A DNA stretch of 23,792 bases from an uncultured Clostridia bacterium (GTDB lineage Bacteria > Bacillota > Clostridia > Oscillospirales > Acutalibacteraceae): the NCBI GenBank assembly GCA_947567585.1, contig CANONE010000011.1:1-23792 (forward strand), written 5' to 3'. This document shows, piece by piece, positions 23,549 through 23,792 of the stretch. The notes beneath the pieces are model-generated. The model did not search any database. It had not been told where the DNA came from and worked only from the letters and a program-made list of their open reading frames with translations. The translations under genes were made by a program, and so were the position numbers. Positions within the stretch are counted from its first letter, which is position 1. Every line of letters starts with the position of its first letter.

Positions 23549-23792
23549 TGCTATAATGTACGCAAAGCGTACATCCGGAGTTTCCCTCGTCCGCACAGCG
23601 GCCGCCTTTCGCTTCACGAAAGGTCCGGAAAACTCCAATCAGATTTATGCTTTAATGTACGCAAAGCGTACATCCGGAGTTTCCCTCGTCCGCACAGCGG
23701 CCGCCTTTCGCTTCACGAAAGGTCCGGAAAACTCCAATCAGATTTATGCTTTAATGTACGCAAAGCGTACATCCGGAGTTTCCCTCGTCCGC
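23549..23792. repeat. 99-bp tandem repeat array, continuing past the window
   Basis: Three units start at 23549, 23648 and 23747; the third is cut by the window edge. By eye units 1 and 2 are identical from 23557 onward. Each unit contains a TGCT(A/T)TAAT box, an 8-bp hairpin ATGTACGC-AAA-GCGTACAT, a hairpin CCTTTCG-CTTCA-CGAAAGG, and outer arms GGAGTTT and AAACTCC that enclose the second hairpin. No T tract and no sustained reading frame is seen. The units are contiguous with no spacers, so this is not a CRISPR array. Confidence 0.92.

Noticed and set aside
23549..23792. CRISPR array interpretation of the 99-bp repeats
   Set aside because: Units are contiguous and identical with no variable spacers, longer than CRISPR repeats, and no cas gene is present.

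Overview
The window reads as chromosomal DNA from a GC-rich, spore-forming Clostridia-type Firmicute, most likely of the Oscillospiraceae/Ruminococcaceae group. The evidence is a fused IspH-S1 protein, a SecDF fusion, a DUF5685 gene next to a J-domain gene, a spoIVB gene, AGGAGG-type ribosome sites and U-tract terminators. Genus is not determinable by eye. I see no rRNA, tRNA or CRISPR array. Nearly all genes from the left edge to about 20.3 kb are on the + strand; spoIVB and proC at the right are on the - strand.

Layout: (1) 0.1-4.0 kb: a Nudix hydrolase, a diacylglycerol-kinase-family lipid kinase, a DUF5685 protein, a J-domain protein with a cysteine-rich tail, and a small polytopic membrane protein closed by a strong terminator. 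(2) 4.2-10.9 kb: an RpiR-type regulator, then a tightly packed run of a BaiN/HI0933-type flavoprotein, a nucleotidyltransferase-like protein, a GNAT acetyltransferase, cmk, plsC and ispH-S1. This joins nucleotide, phospholipid and isoprenoid metabolism to translation, and start and stop codons overlap at several junctions. (3) 10.9-11.3 kb: a non-coding stretch with a degenerate ~100-bp tandem duplication and one copy of a dispersed hairpin repeat. (4) 11.3-13.7 kb: secDF. (5) 14.1-16.1 kb: a GH78 (alpha-L-rhamnosidase-like) protein with its own promoter and terminator. (6) 16.2-20.3 kb: a potABCD polyamine ABC importer behind a consensus sigma-A promoter. (7) 20.3-21.1 kb: a scar of decayed mobile DNA containing a frameshifted serine-recombinase remnant. 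(8) 21.1-23.4 kb, - strand: a 3'-truncated spoIVB, a probable structured small RNA or leader, and proC. (9) 23.5 kb to the right edge: a perfect 99-bp tandem repeat that runs out of the window.

The most interesting points cluster at the right end. spoIVB stops one codon before its catalytic serine, at the junction with foreign AT-rich sequence, so this sporulation checkpoint protease looks dead here. Between spoIVB and proC a short - strand unit has a promoter, a pseudoknot-capable fold and an intrinsic terminator, and it matches no RNA family I recognise. The 99-bp repeat array carries hairpins and a -10-like box in each unit. Other points are a three-copy dispersed repeat whose copies 1 and 3 end at ribosome sites, a degraded potB C terminus and non-ATG starts. 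All calls are from reading alone; no database search was run.
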